DNA of 64,000 bases from Saccharomyces uvarum. Its lineage: Eukaryota; Ascomycota; Saccharomycetes; Saccharomycetales; Saccharomycetaceae. This document shows, in pieces, positions 39,939 to 48,759 of the stretch. Numbering within the stretch: position 1 is the first letter of the stretch; each line of letters starts with the position of its first letter. The translations under genes were made by a program, and so were the position numbers. A model generated the notes under the pieces. That model did not search any database, had not been told where the DNA came from, and saw only the letters and a list, made by a program, of their open reading frames with translations. The stretch lies in NCBI GenBank assembly GCA_947243795.1, contig OX365939.1, positions 124,001-188,000 of the forward strand, in the 5' to 3' direction.

Positions 39939-42023
39939 TTAGTTCTGAGTCGGCGAAAGATTTGAGTTTTTTCTTGCCGGACTATGTTTAGTAGGTGTAA
40001 TAGGTGTGGTTTGTTTGAGTGTATTAGAGTCATTATTGGAATGTGCGATTGGTTTCTTTGGTGATTTGACCAACACGCTATCTGTCATCCTACTCTCTCC
40101 CTGTTTCCAGCCATCAAAATCAATTAGTGCTTGCATACAACCCCATTCCGTGATTTTTTTACTCAGCCAATGTAAGTTTACCGGTTTCGTCAGGTAGTCG
40201 TTGCAACCAGAAACAAGCGCTTTCCTTTTATCCATTTGGGAATTGGATGCGGTCAGTGCCACGATAATTACGGGAGCCTGAGAGAACTTCTTGCAAGGCA
40301 ATTTTTCATGATTGGGATATGAATTATTAAGGCTTTTTTGAATGCCAATACCATTTTGCTTTTCAAAATCTCTAATCTGTTTTGCAGCTTCTATACCAGA
40401 TAAGACAGGTAATTGTAAATCCATAAAAATTAAATGCAAACCGCCTTCTTTCCAGATATTAACAGCTTCTTGGCCATTTTTGGCCAGTTTATATGAAATT
40501 TTATGTTTCCTCAAAAAGGAACCCAAGATTGCTTGGTTGATGACGTTATCTTCAACAATTAAAACATTGATTTTTGGGAAAACCTTTTCGCTTGTAGTAG
40601 TGAAGAGATTTGGTAAGGGATCTGGTGGTGATGAAACTGCGAAGGGGGCATTATAAATTGAGTAATGTGGTGTTTGACTATTCGCCAATATTGGTGATGT
40701 GGGCGTAACGTTGTCTTTTCTTCTTTGACATTCTGAAAGGGGTTGATTGAGACCTACGCCGGATTCATCGAGAGGTCCGCTTTCTTGTAAGAGAGATTCT
40801 GTATCAACTGCACGTTCAGAATGAAGAATGGTGTCAGAATCCGTGTATAGCACTGGTTTATTTTGAAAATCCACCTCTCCCTTATAACCCTTTGGTAACA
40901 GCAAGATAGCTTGCCAAGGTGACTCAGTATCCTTTTCCTCATCCTTCAGTTCCTGTGACGCCCTTCTTAATTGTTCTTCATTAGTTATTAATTGGAATTC
41001 CTGAGGATTGTTACTATTTTCCTTACTATTTGAATCTGCTTCATCGTTATTTACTAATGCGGGGGTTTGCTCTCCTGGAAAAACTTGGTTGTCTAGGCCA
41101 AAGCCATCAACAGCTTGAATTGTTTGCTGTGAAATTTCTTCATTTGTGGGGACATAATCTACCACGTTTAAGATGTCTAAAGGCGGTATATCCTGGCGTA
41201 AATTAACATTTGAAAACACCAATAAGGATTGTGACGCAGACTGAGAGCCCATGGTGCCGAATAATTCCTTGTATATGTTAATAGCTAATTCATCAGGTTC
41301 AAAGATGATTTTATAGCTAGAATCGCCGATTGATTCTGTCGTGTAGTTTAAACCTTTCCTTAGAGGCCTAGCATATTTGTTTTTATTATGTGGTGAGACG
41401 TATGTCAGACTTGTTGGCGTTATGATTTGATTGTCCGGATGGAATTTGGGGTAGGGTGAAACAGAGGCAAATCGCAGTAATGGACTCCTAACTGTTGCTG
41501 AAAGTTGTTTCGGACTGGTAGAATACGGCCTTTGCGGGCTTGGTGATGGTGCCTCGTTGGGAGAAAAATTTGCATTAATGGTCATTGCTACTGTTGGCAC
41601 AGCACCAAATGCTTCGTACAATGCACCTCTCTTCTGGGTAGGCTTAGGGTGCTGGAGTACGTTCCTGTCTTTTGTGAAGTCTCTTGGGAGACTTGATGTT
41701 CCTGGTAATGGAACAATGGATTTTTTAGGGTTTCTATAAATAGAAGCATTGACGTTACTAGTGCTGCCATCACCATTATCCGGGCCACTATTATCTCTAT
41801 TATCAGCTTGAATTTCCAATTTAGGGGTGTATAGGCCTATGGCAATGGAAGCGTTGTCATTGATTTCTCGCCATCGAGTTGAACTTAGTTTCTGGAAAAA
41901 CCTGCTCTTTAAATCATCAATAGTATCTATTTCATCGAACTGAATCGATATTGGCTGGTTTACTTCGTCCGTCGAGTTATCTATTCGCAGCCAAACCTTC
42001 CACAATAAAGCTGAATTGAGCAT
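39939..42023 (-). CDS. SSK1: SSK1, response regulator of the HOG osmosensing pathway
   Basis: A 694-residue response regulator (712 in S. cerevisiae). Ssk1 receives phosphate from Ypd1; when unphosphorylated it activates the MAPKKKs Ssk2/Ssk22 upstream of Hog1. The receiver domain spans about 484-640. It has the acidic pair in LIVEDN, the phospho-acceptor Asp535 in IFMDLQLPVLSG, the Thr/Ser switch in VALTASN, and Lys613 in YLTKPVN. The first 480 residues are mostly disordered and rich in S, P, N and Q, with a conserved N-terminal block (LLWKVWLRIDNSTDEVNQP). The Ser/Pro-rich tail after the domain is typical of the family. Confidence 0.96.
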   Translation of the reverse strand: MLNSALLWKVWLRIDNSTDEVNQPISIQFDEIDTIDDLKSRFFQKLSSTRWREINDNASIAIGLYTPKLEIQADNRDNSGPDNGDGSTSNVNASIYRNPKKSIVPLPGTSSLPRDFTKDRNVLQHPKPTQKRGALYEAFGAVPTVAMTINANFSPNEAPSPSPQRPYSTSPKQLSATVRSPLLRFASVSPYPKFHPDNQIITPTSLTYVSPHNKNKYARPLRKGLNYTTESIGDSSYKIIFEPDELAINIYKELFGTMGSQSASQSLLVFSNVNLRQDIPPLDILNVVDYVPTNEEISQQTIQAVDGFGLDNQVFPGEQTPALVNNDEADSNSKENSNNPQEFQLITNEEQLRRASQELKDEEKDTESPWQAILLLPKGYKGEVDFQNKPVLYTDSDTILHSERAVDTESLLQESGPLDESGVGLNQPLSECQRRKDNVTPTSPILANSQTPHYSIYNAPFAVSSPPDPLPNLFTTTSEKVFPKINVLIVEDNVINQAILGSFLRKHKISYKLAKNGQEAVNIWKEGGLHLIFMDLQLPVLSGIEAAKQIRDFEKQNGIGIQKSLNNSYPNHEKLPCKKFSQAPVIIVALTASNSQMDKRKALVSGCNDYLTKPVNLHWLSKKITEWGCMQALIDFDGWKQGESRMTDSVLVKSPKKPIAHSNNDSNTLKQTTPITPTKHSPARKNSNLSPTQN

Positions 42024-42508
42024 TCTTTACTTTCTCCTACAACTTGTTTTATTTTTTGGTTCTAGACACTTTGAACAAAAAAATCGAAAAAAAGGCCTGT
42101 AACAGACGCTATTTTTGGGTCCAAAATTGAATGCAAATGTCTACTTTCTAATATAAACAATGACACCAACCAGATCACTCCACCTCACCTAGTTCCAATG
42201 CAATCGTCGTCGACAAAAAAAACAACCAAGCCTATTTATAAAATACATATAGCCTGTATTAAATCACTAGAAAAAAAGTCAAAAATTTCGATCCAGGGGC
42301 GTATTAGGGCGTAGGAAGGCTAAAAATTTAAATTAGGTTACAAACAAGAATGTTAGGGCAAAAATTGGGAAGATTATGCATTAATTAGGTCAAACGCCAA
42401 AAAAAAAGAAACGCGTTCTTTAAAGTAATAGTAGTAGTAGTAGTAGAGCTGTATGTGTATACTTCAGATCTAGATGCCAAAGGAAGTAGTAGTACTAGAC
42501 GTGGTGCA
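42024..42508. promoter_or_regulatory. Divergent promoter region SSK1/NSE1
   Basis: The 485 bp separate the two starts. They include the MCB element at 42412-42417 (own entry) and a short (TAG)6-type microsatellite at about 42429-42446, just before NSE1. Confidence 0.55.
42412..42417 (+). promoter_or_regulatory. MCB element (ACGCGT) upstream of NSE1
   Basis: ACGCGT is the MluI cell-cycle box bound by MBF (Mbp1/Swi6). It stands 92-97 bp upstream of the NSE1 ATG, a typical distance for G1/S expression. Only one exact copy is present. Confidence 0.45.
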
Positions 42509-43519
42509 ATGGAGGTCTATAAAGAGCAAGTATCTACGTCCGCAACAGGAGACGCTACGGCGAAGTCCTTGCTGCAGTATATCTTGTCAGCAAGAGGTAT
42601 TTGCCATGAAAATTCTTTGATCCTAGCCCTAATGAGACTGGAGGCTGATGCTTCGACGTTTAACGCGCAATGGTCGATCCAGCAGTGGATCGACAAGTTG
42701 AATGATCACATCAACGCCATCAATGTAAGGCTAAACCTTCTGGGTTATAAGATCGTTCGAATCAACCATGGGATTGGTAGAAATGCAGTGACTATAAAAA
42801 ACAGGCAGAATTTTGGGCTTTTCGAAAATAATGCAGCTGCACGAGCACATGGTGGTAGTGCATCGAATTTGCAAGCGACGGTGCTGCCAGAGAGTAGTCG
42901 ATTTTTTGTCTATGTTAACTTGGCGTCCACGGAGGAGACCAAGTTAGCCACTCGGTTTAATCAAAATGAGATCGAGTTTATTAAGTGGGCCATAGAGCAG
43001 TTCATGGTTAATGGGGAAACTATTATAAAGGGTCCGGCATTGGAAACCTCAGTCGTCGTGAAGGAGATCAACCGTATTCTCGTGGCAGCCACGGAGAACT
43101 CTAACCTGCCGAAATGGGTAAAGTTCTGTACTTACACTGTGGGGTCGACGGATCTCTTACAGTTTCAAGAGTTGACGGCAATGGAAATTGAAGATTTGTT
43201 GCTCCGATTGTGTGAGTTGAAATGGTTTTACAGAACCAAGGAGGGGAAGCTCGGCATCGATCTTCGTTGCATTGCAGAACTAGAAGAATACTTGACATCT
43301 ACGTATAATTTAAACACTTGTCAAAATTGCCATAAATTGGTCATTCAAGGTGTTAGATGCGGCAACGAATCATGTCGAGACGAAAACGACGAAGATGAAG
43401 AGAACAGTCTGCCCCAAATTTGGCACGTTGATTGCTTCAAGCATTATATCACGCATGTAAGTCAAAACTGTGATCGTTGTGGTTCATCACTAATCACAGA
43501 TGGTGTATACGTTCTTTAA
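42509..43519 (+). CDS. NSE1: NSE1, RING-type subunit of the Smc5-Smc6 complex
   Basis: A 336-residue protein, the S. cerevisiae length when the ATG at 42509 is used (MEVYKEQVSTSATGD). A longer in-frame stretch upstream starts only at GTG. Nse1 forms a subcomplex with Nse3 and Nse4 and acts as a ubiquitin ligase that keeps Smc5-Smc6 active in recombination repair and replication. Winged-helix regions fill residues about 15-260. The C-terminal variant RING (NH-RING) has cysteines in TCQNCH, VRCGNESC and the final NCDRCGSS, with the histidines in IWHVDCFKHY between them. An MCB element lies in the promoter. Confidence 0.95.
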   Translation: MEVYKEQVSTSATGDATAKSLLQYILSARGICHENSLILALMRLEADASTFNAQWSIQQWIDKLNDHINAINVRLNLLGYKIVRINHGIGRNAVTIKNRQNFGLFENNAAARAHGGSASNLQATVLPESSRFFVYVNLASTEETKLATRFNQNEIEFIKWAIEQFMVNGETIIKGPALETSVVVKEINRILVAATENSNLPKWVKFCTYTVGSTDLLQFQELTAMEIEDLLLRLCELKWFYRTKEGKLGIDLRCIAELEEYLTSTYNLNTCQNCHKLVIQGVRCGNESCRDENDEDEENSLPQIWHVDCFKHYITHVSQNCDRCGSSLITDGVYVL

Positions 43520-43542
43520 ACTAAAAATATGTTGTTCTGTGC

Positions 43543-43550
43543 TATTTACA
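43543..43550 (-). promoter_or_regulatory. Puf3 site in PAM18 3' UTR
   Basis: On the minus strand this reads CTTGTAAATA, which matches CNUGUAHAUA including the C at -2. It begins about 120 nt past the PAM18 stop codon, inside the convergent interval with NSE1. Confidence 0.65.
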
Positions 43551-43670
43551 AGACCTCTCTATACAACCGTTTTGAAAATACTTAAATCGTTTTGTTTACC
43601 TAAGAACACAACTTTAGGCTTTGTACTACTTGTATTAGGTATATATGCAATCGTAATAACTCATTTTCTT

Positions 43671-44177
43671 TCACTTACTTATACCCCTTTTCTCTAAAAA
43701 ATCTTTAGCTTCGTTTATCTTGGTAGCCACAAATGGCGAACCACCCTTATCTGGATGGTTGGCTAACATGATTTTCCTATGGACTTCTTTCAATTTTTTC
43801 TTAGTCAATGTGTTTTCTGTTAAATTTAGAATCTGTAAAGCCTCTTTAGAATTCATTTTTGGATCGAACCCACCTTTTAAAAAGGAAGTAGCGGATTTCC
43901 CACCATTTAACCCTTTCGATATCGATTTGTATGCACCAGCTGTGAAGTATAAAGTTAAAAAGGCCCCGAAACCTGTTATGACAGGGTGCTCCCCCATGTA
44001 GTTCAAAGCCTGGTCAAAATAAAGATCCATTCCAGCCTTATGGCTTTGGAGGCCACCAGGGACGCTGGCGTTCAAGCCAGACCCACCAACATCGACATTT
44101 GCGGAACCATTGGCTTGCCCGGGAATAGGTAGTTGTGGTGCTTCGATAGTGTTAGCAGTATTTCCTTGGGTGCTCAT
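43671..44177 (-). CDS. PAM18: PAM18 (TIM14), J-protein of the mitochondrial import motor
   Basis: A 168-residue inner-membrane J protein, the S. cerevisiae length. Pam18 stimulates the ATPase of Ssc1 (mtHsp70) at the TIM23 channel and is held by Pam16. A Gly/Ser/Asn-rich intermembrane-space segment of about 60 residues is followed by one membrane span (about 66-84: VITGFGAFLTLYFTAGAYK). The matrix J domain runs about 112-168, with the essential HPD at 141-143 (ANHPDKGGSPF). The promoter is shared with RLP24, and a Puf3 site lies in the 3' UTR. Confidence 0.97.
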   Translation of the reverse strand: MSTQGNTANTIEAPQLPIPGQANGSANVDVGGSGLNASVPGGLQSHKAGMDLYFDQALNYMGEHPVITGFGAFLTLYFTAGAYKSISKGLNGGKSATSFLKGGFDPKMNSKEALQILNLTENTLTKKKLKEVHRKIMLANHPDKGGSPFVATKINEAKDFLEKRGISK

Positions 44178-44628
44178 AGCGTTGTATGCGTGTGCGTGTT
44201 TTCGTTTTCGTTTGTGTTCGTGTTTTATAGAGGTGTGCCAACGACAACGTGCAGACCTTGCTGTTGTTTGCTCTTCTTCAACTTCAAGGGCCCACCGCTA
44301 AGTGAGTCCTAGTTTGATTCAAATGGCTTTCGCAGTTGGTCCGATTCTCGCTGTTTTGATTTTTGCCCGCTCGCCTCGAACTCAGCGCAGTGAAAAATTT
44401 TCACTCTTGTCTTTTTCAAAAAAGTATTTCTAACCTCATCTCATCTCATCCCAACCCATCTCCAGTTATAATAGTTATTATTCTTTGATCAGATTCCCAG
44501 AAGTTGAGTATCTCGATTTGTATTTAAGAGTTATTACCATTCAAGCGTGAGTTGTTGTTATAATTACTGCTGCACTCGTATTCATATTTTCAGAAACCAA
44601 AAGAAAAAATAAACTCTATAAATAAGAA
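44178..44628. promoter_or_regulatory. Divergent promoter region PAM18/RLP24 with RRPE and PAC
   Basis: Of the 451 bp, the RLP24 side carries an RRPE, TGAAAAATTTT at 44391-44401 (inside the palindrome GTGAAAAATTTTCAC). Triple PAC cores in reverse orientation follow (CTCATCTCATCTCATC, 44435-44450). These lie about 180-240 bp upstream of the RLP24 ATG and most likely serve that gene rather than PAM18. Confidence 0.75.
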
Positions 44629-45228
44629 ATGAGAATTTATCAATGTCATTTTTGCTCATCCCCATGTTATCCAGGTCATGGGATCATGTTTGTACGTAAT
44701 GATGCTAAAGAATTCAGATTCTGTCGTTCGAAATGTCACAAGGCATTCAAGCAACGTCGTAACCCAAGAAAATTAAAATGGACTAAAGCTTTCAGAAAGG
44801 CTGCTGGTAAAGAATTGGCTGTGGATTCTACCTTGACTTTTGCCCAAAGAAGAAATGTTCCTGTTAGATATAACAGAGAACTAGTTGCCACAACTTTGAA
44901 GGCCATGGCCAGAATCGAAGAAATCAGACAAAAACGTGAAAGAGCCTTCTACAAGAATAGAATGAGAGGTAACAGAGAAAAGGACTTCTTGAGAGATAAG
45001 AGATTGGTCGAATCTAACCCTGAACTATTGAGAATCAGAGAAGTCCAAATTGCTAAGAAATTGGCCAAGGAACAAGAAAGAGCCGAATTAGAAAACCAAC
45101 AAGAAGAATCCGAAGAAGAGGAAGAAGACATGGAAATTGACAGTGATGAAGAAGAAGAAGAACAATTAGAAAAGCAAAAGATCTTGCTTAAGAACAAAAG
45201 AAGAAATTCAAAGAAAATTGCTTTTTAG
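44629..45228 (+). CDS. RLP24: RLP24, pre-60S placeholder for ribosomal protein L24
   Basis: A 199-residue protein, the same length as in S. cerevisiae. Rlp24 occupies the L24 site on nuclear pre-60S particles, recruits the AAA ATPase Afg2 (Drg1) in the cytoplasm, and is then exchanged for L24. The N-terminal L24e zinc ribbon spans about 1-65, with cysteines in [13 protein letters not shown] and [12 protein letters not shown] long basic helix follows. The tail is acidic ([21 protein letters not shown]), then basic ([11 protein letters not shown]); it is the Afg2-binding part. RRPE/PAC elements and a Puf4-type 3' motif flank it. Confidence 0.97.
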   Translation: MRIYQCHFCSSPCYPGHGIMFVRNDAKEFRFCRSKCHKAFKQRRNPRKLKWTKAFRKAAGKELAVDSTLTFAQRRNVPVRYNRELVATTLKAMARIEEIRQKRERAFYKNRMRGNREKDFLRDKRLVESNPELLRIREVQIAKKLAKEQERAELENQQEESEEEEEDMEIDSDEEEEEQLEKQKILLKNKRRNSKKIAF

Positions 45229-45322
45229 GTAAACCATGGACTGAAGCCTGTAAAACCAATAAACAAACAAATTCTCTCTTTACTTTTCTTATGCTTATTT
45301 AATGGGATAAATAAGAATCATC

Positions 45323-45331
45323 TGTATATTA
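45323..45331 (+). promoter_or_regulatory. Puf4-type motif in RLP24 3' UTR
   Basis: TGTATATTA starts 95 nt after the RLP24 stop and fits UGUAHAHUA. Binding is inferred. Confidence 0.5.
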
Positions 45332-45448
45332 TTATTACATTACATCACATTACACAATAAATATTTCCAAGGGTCCTCTTACATTCTTATATAGTTTAAA
45401 TCTCCTATATCGTAATATATAAAAGCCTAGTAAACGTTTAGTTGAACT

Positions 45449-45931
45449 CTACGAATTAGAAATGTTCAGAAAAGTTTTGCCCATTGGTGATCTGATAAAT
45501 TCACAAAACTCGCAAACATCGCTCTGAGATAAAATCTTGAAATCGATAGTTTCAAAGACTGGCGGACTTTGGTACGTTCCGTACCATACTCCAATGCGAA
45601 TGTCAAGAATCTGTCCATTTATTAACATGTAATCGTCTTTATGAATCGAAAACAATCGCTCGCTCATATATAGACTCATCTCTTCTTCACCAATTATTAT
45701 ACCGGGGCAGTAAAGATTCCTTACCACCATCTTACAAAAGAAACCATCGGCGCGTTCTTTATTATGTTCACAGAACAAGAAGTCTACTAACTGAACAACG
45801 ATTCTAAATCTTTTAGATGAATGGATACGGTTGAGTCTCTTCTCGTCTCCATCATCAATACCATTAGCAATATTATCGTACTTCTCTGCTAAATTTTTCA
45901 GGTATTTTAAATCTACCACCAGCTGGCTCAT
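45449..45931 (-). CDS. TEN1: TEN1, telomere-capping CST complex subunit
   Basis: A 160-residue protein, the S. cerevisiae length. Ten1 is the small OB-fold subunit of the Cdc13-Stn1-Ten1 complex that protects telomeric ends and regulates telomerase and lagging-strand fill-in. The sequence has alternating strands typical of an OB fold (RFRIVVQLVDFLFCEH, FCKMVVRNLYCPGIII, YMLINGQILDIRIGVW) and ends in a helix with CEFCEFIRS. No catalytic motif is expected. Identification rests on length, synteny (RLP24 and tRNA-Ser on either side) and overall resemblance. Confidence 0.92.
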   Translation of the reverse strand: MSQLVVDLKYLKNLAEKYDNIANGIDDGDEKRLNRIHSSKRFRIVVQLVDFLFCEHNKERADGFFCKMVVRNLYCPGIIIGEEEMSLYMSERLFSIHKDDYMLINGQILDIRIGVWYGTYQSPPVFETIDFKILSQSDVCEFCEFIRSPMGKTFLNISNS

Positions 45932-46077
45932 ATAATAACTCCTTCAACAATCCTCTGTTGCAAAGTGAACACCCTAGAAGGGCCATGGCACGTAGTTGCA
46001 CGCTCTTTTAATAAGGGTATTACTTCATTTTAGGGCGAAAAAAAAAGAGACAGTTCAAAATGAACGGGAAAAAATAA

Positions 46078-46159
46078 CGACAACTGCAGGATTTGAACCT
46101 GCGCGGGCAGAGCCCAAAAGATTTCTAATCTTTCGCCTTAACCACTCGGCCAAGTTGCC
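46078..46159 (-). tRNA. tS(AGA)L: tRNA-Ser(AGA)
   Basis: On the minus strand the 82-nt gene starts GGCAACTTGGCCGAGTGG. The acceptor strands GGCAACT and AGTTGTC pair with one G-U, and G is the discriminator. The anticodon loop TTAGAAA gives AGA (read as IGA). The long variable arm GGGCTCTGCCCGC is typical of tRNA-Ser. The B box is GGTTCAAATCC. No intron is present. A T6 pol III terminator follows (complement of 46069-46074). S. cerevisiae has a serine tRNA at this place, next to TEN1. Confidence 0.96.
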
Positions 46160-47583
46160 TTTTTACTATAAAAAGTAAGCTTTGAAGCTGGGTTGTACGA
46201 ACACAAACATGTTACTGAGCACGAGATGCGTTTTCAAACTAGAATCCTACAAGTCACTCCTGAATCAGTTACGGTAGGTCAAGTCTGGAATACGTTGTTG
46301 TATTAAGAGTTCCTGTCTACCTTCTTGTGGAGGTCTCTGAAGTTGGAGTGTTACTGGCATCCTGGCCAATCACAACCTGCTTTCTGTGTCCTTACTTCTT
46401 ATTCTGCTATCCTGGCTGCCCTGCAAACAAGCTTACGCCCAACATGGTACTACACGGCGCACCAACTGTGACCTTGACGGCTATTGCTACGCGCATCCAT
46501 CGCTAGTACGGTGATTCCCATTTGTTTCCCGTCTGTTACGGCAGGCGGTTTTTTCTCCTTGCAGTCTATCGAAAGAGTCTAGTGGCCGTCCGCAAGCGGT
46601 ACATATACAACTATACAGTCAGGAGTGGTCGGTCACACAATGGTTCACTACTGCGCAACTATACACTGCTAATAGCCACGGATGATTGAAGAGGTACAAG
46701 TTTCAAGGAATACTGTCGTCACTTTACTAAGCTTCGCATTCCCATTTCGCACGGTACCGTAGGGCATCTTGTACGAGCATCCCAAAAGCTCATATACAGT
46801 AATTATTACAAATAGCCGCCTAGGTATCTTGTAGATAAGATACATTTACGTATTGCACCGAAACAACGCTTTTTGTCAGAAGAGTTTAGGTTTTTGTTCA
46901 ACTTGGCAATGTCTGAGAGAGTTTGAACGAACTGTAAATAGAGTAGCTCATTGACGAGAGGGAAAAAGGAAAGAAGGTTATGATGCACTTTCTTACCTTT
47001 CCTTGAACTTCTGTGTACTAGTAGGAAGTCACGTGCCATTATGTTTGCGCCGTCACTATATACTTTTTTAAATTGCTTCTACTGGCGTATATGTACTCGT
47101 TTTTAAGGACGGACGTTGATGATAATATGGAATTAGTTTCACCTTTTCAAGGCTGTCTGCAAGCTATCTGTTTTGTTATTGGCTTGTGCTCAGCTGAATA
47201 CCACTTGAGGCTACTGTATGTATCTTCAACAGTTCATGGAGTAGCCCACGGGTTGCAATCGAAATATATATGACAAACAAATCCTCTACACGTTTAAAGT
47301 AATGAAGACATAATGTAATCTAACAAAGTCTGCTGCTCAGTTATCAGTTTATGCTCGCGTATACATATCCTTCTGCCCATCAACTGGTCTTTTTTTTTTG
47401 GTGTATGCTTATCTCACTGTTATCTATTCGTCCATTTCGTATGAACGTGCCTTTGCCTTACACATGCTTTAGAAAACCAATAAAAGTAGGGCGAAATTCA
47501 ACGAATTTACAAACCTGTCAAACCTGTGTAAAGGAATTAGCGAAAAAACAGTTACTGACTACTTGAACACGACTGCACCGGAG
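46160..47583. other. Long gene-poor interval between tRNA-Ser and LOT6
   Basis: The 1424 bp interval has no gene I can name. Positions 46321-46680 are 50% GC by direct count (181 of 360), well above other intergenic DNA here. A 77-codon minus-strand ATG frame (46806-47039) shows no known motif. Possible regulatory sites for LOT6 are a Yap1-type TTACTAA at 46724-46730 and GTCACGTG at 47028-47035, both far upstream. I found no LTR with recognisable Ty ends, although tRNA-flanking DNA is the usual place for them. Confidence 0.5.
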
Positions 47584-48162
47584 ATGAAAGTGGGAATTAT
47601 AATGGGGTCCGTCAGGACTAAGAGGGTATGTCCCGAAATTGCAGCCTACGTGAAACGTACAATTGAAAACGATCAAAGCTTATGCAGTGAAAATGTGGAG
47701 CTACAAACAATAGATTTACGCCAGGTTGCGCTACCTTTATATGAAGACGATGATGACTCGATACCGGCTCAAGTAAAAAATGTGGACAGGTACGTGGATA
47801 GCAGGACCCGCTCGTGGAGCCGCGTAGTAAGCGCATTGGACATCTTTATCTTCATTACACCCCAGTACAACTGGGGCTATCCAGCTGCCCTGAAAAATGC
47901 CATCGATCGTGTTTACCATGAGTGGCATGGCAAGAGCGCCATGGTGATAAGCTACGGCGGCCATGGTGGCGATAAGTGTAATCGTCAATTGCAAGAGGTA
48001 CTACAGGGGTTGAAGATGAATGTCGTAGGTGGAGTCACTATGAATATCCCAGTAGGTGTCATACCATTACCTGAGGAAACGGTCACCGGGTTTAGTGCAC
48101 ACAATGAAGAGATTTTGCAGCTAGTGGCTTCTTGCGTTGAAAGTACAAAAAGTAGACAGTAG
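47584..48162 (+). CDS. LOT6: LOT6, FMN-dependent NAD(P)H quinone reductase
   Basis: A 192-residue flavodoxin-fold protein (191 in S. cerevisiae). Lot6 reduces quinones with NAD(P)H, binds the 20S proteasome, and in that complex controls Yap4 turnover in a redox-dependent way. The ATG at 47584 gives MKVGIIMGSVRTKRVCPE, which matches the known start; the in-frame extension begins only at TTG. The FMN phosphate loop is GSVRTKR (9-15). The isoalloxazine-contacting motif is TPQYNWGYPAALKNAIDR. The second flavin loop is SYGGHGGDKC. The promoter region is unusually long (1.4 kb). Confidence 0.95.
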   Translation: MKVGIIMGSVRTKRVCPEIAAYVKRTIENDQSLCSENVELQTIDLRQVALPLYEDDDDSIPAQVKNVDRYVDSRTRSWSRVVSALDIFIFITPQYNWGYPAALKNAIDRVYHEWHGKSAMVISYGGHGGDKCNRQLQEVLQGLKMNVVGGVTMNIPVGVIPLPEETVTGFSAHNEEILQLVASCVESTKSRQ

Positions 48163-48459
48163 AGTTTGATTTTCAGGCCAAAGAGAGAAGACCAAGCAGG
48201 CCACTTTATCCGTTGTTGTAATTCAGACCCTATTGAGTTCGAAGTCTCTCAATGCCAGTAGTTATTGCAGTTTCCCACTGTCTTTACACATTGTTTATTA
48301 TGCACTGTTGGTCAGCACAAGTCAACAAGTTCCTGTAAATTTAGAGGCTTTTTTTCTTTTTAATTTATAGATAGAGGTATTTAGCGGTAAGGTACATTTT
48401 ATATAAAAAAAGATGATATAGCATGATCTGAAATCCGACCCGACGTTCAAAGCAATTCG

Positions 48460-48759
48460 TTAATATTCTTCTATATTAGGTATTCTCATCATATTAATTT
48501 TGACAAGATTTCTTCTTCTCCTGTATTTAGGAATATATGCATTCATATAAGACCACGTTGTGACACGATCGAACCAAGCGACTTCCTCTTGCGCTACTTT
48601 CCTAGCAATACCAGGCACACCTCCTTGACGTTCAAATGCAATCCTTTCAGTCTCTCGTTCGAAATCTCTTTGACAGAGGGCCAGGTATTTTTCCTGTTGA
48701 TCGGGTTGCAATTGGAGGTATTGTTGGTAGGTGATTTCTTTGTAATGAACCGTCTTCAT
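48460..48759 (-). CDS. YLR012C: YLR012C ortholog, small protein of unknown function
   Basis: A 99-residue ATG-initiated frame between LOT6 and GAT3, with the same place, strand and length as S. cerevisiae YLR012C. The product is hydrophilic, with no signal peptide or membrane segment. Aromatic and basic residues are frequent (TVHYKEITYQQYLQL, VAWFDRVTTWSYMNAYIP, KYRRRRNLVKINMMR). The R/K-rich C-terminal third could bind nucleic acid, but I recognise no family. Presence of an open 99-codon frame in a species diverged from S. cerevisiae argues that it is a real gene. Confidence 0.75.
   Translation of the reverse strand: MKTVHYKEITYQQYLQLQPDQQEKYLALCQRDFERETERIAFERQGGVPGIARKVAQEEVAWFDRVTTWSYMNAYIPKYRRRRNLVKINMMRIPNIEEY

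Noticed and set aside
47091-47273. 60-codon frame with several hydrophobic residues upstream of LOT6
   Set aside because: It is short, has no recognisable motif, and lies in a region where chance frames of this size are common.
46160-47583. Possible solo Ty LTR next to the tRNA gene
   Set aside because: A TGTTGTATTA-like string near 46293 recalled one end of a sigma element, but I found no matching other end or internal similarity, so I do not call an LTR.
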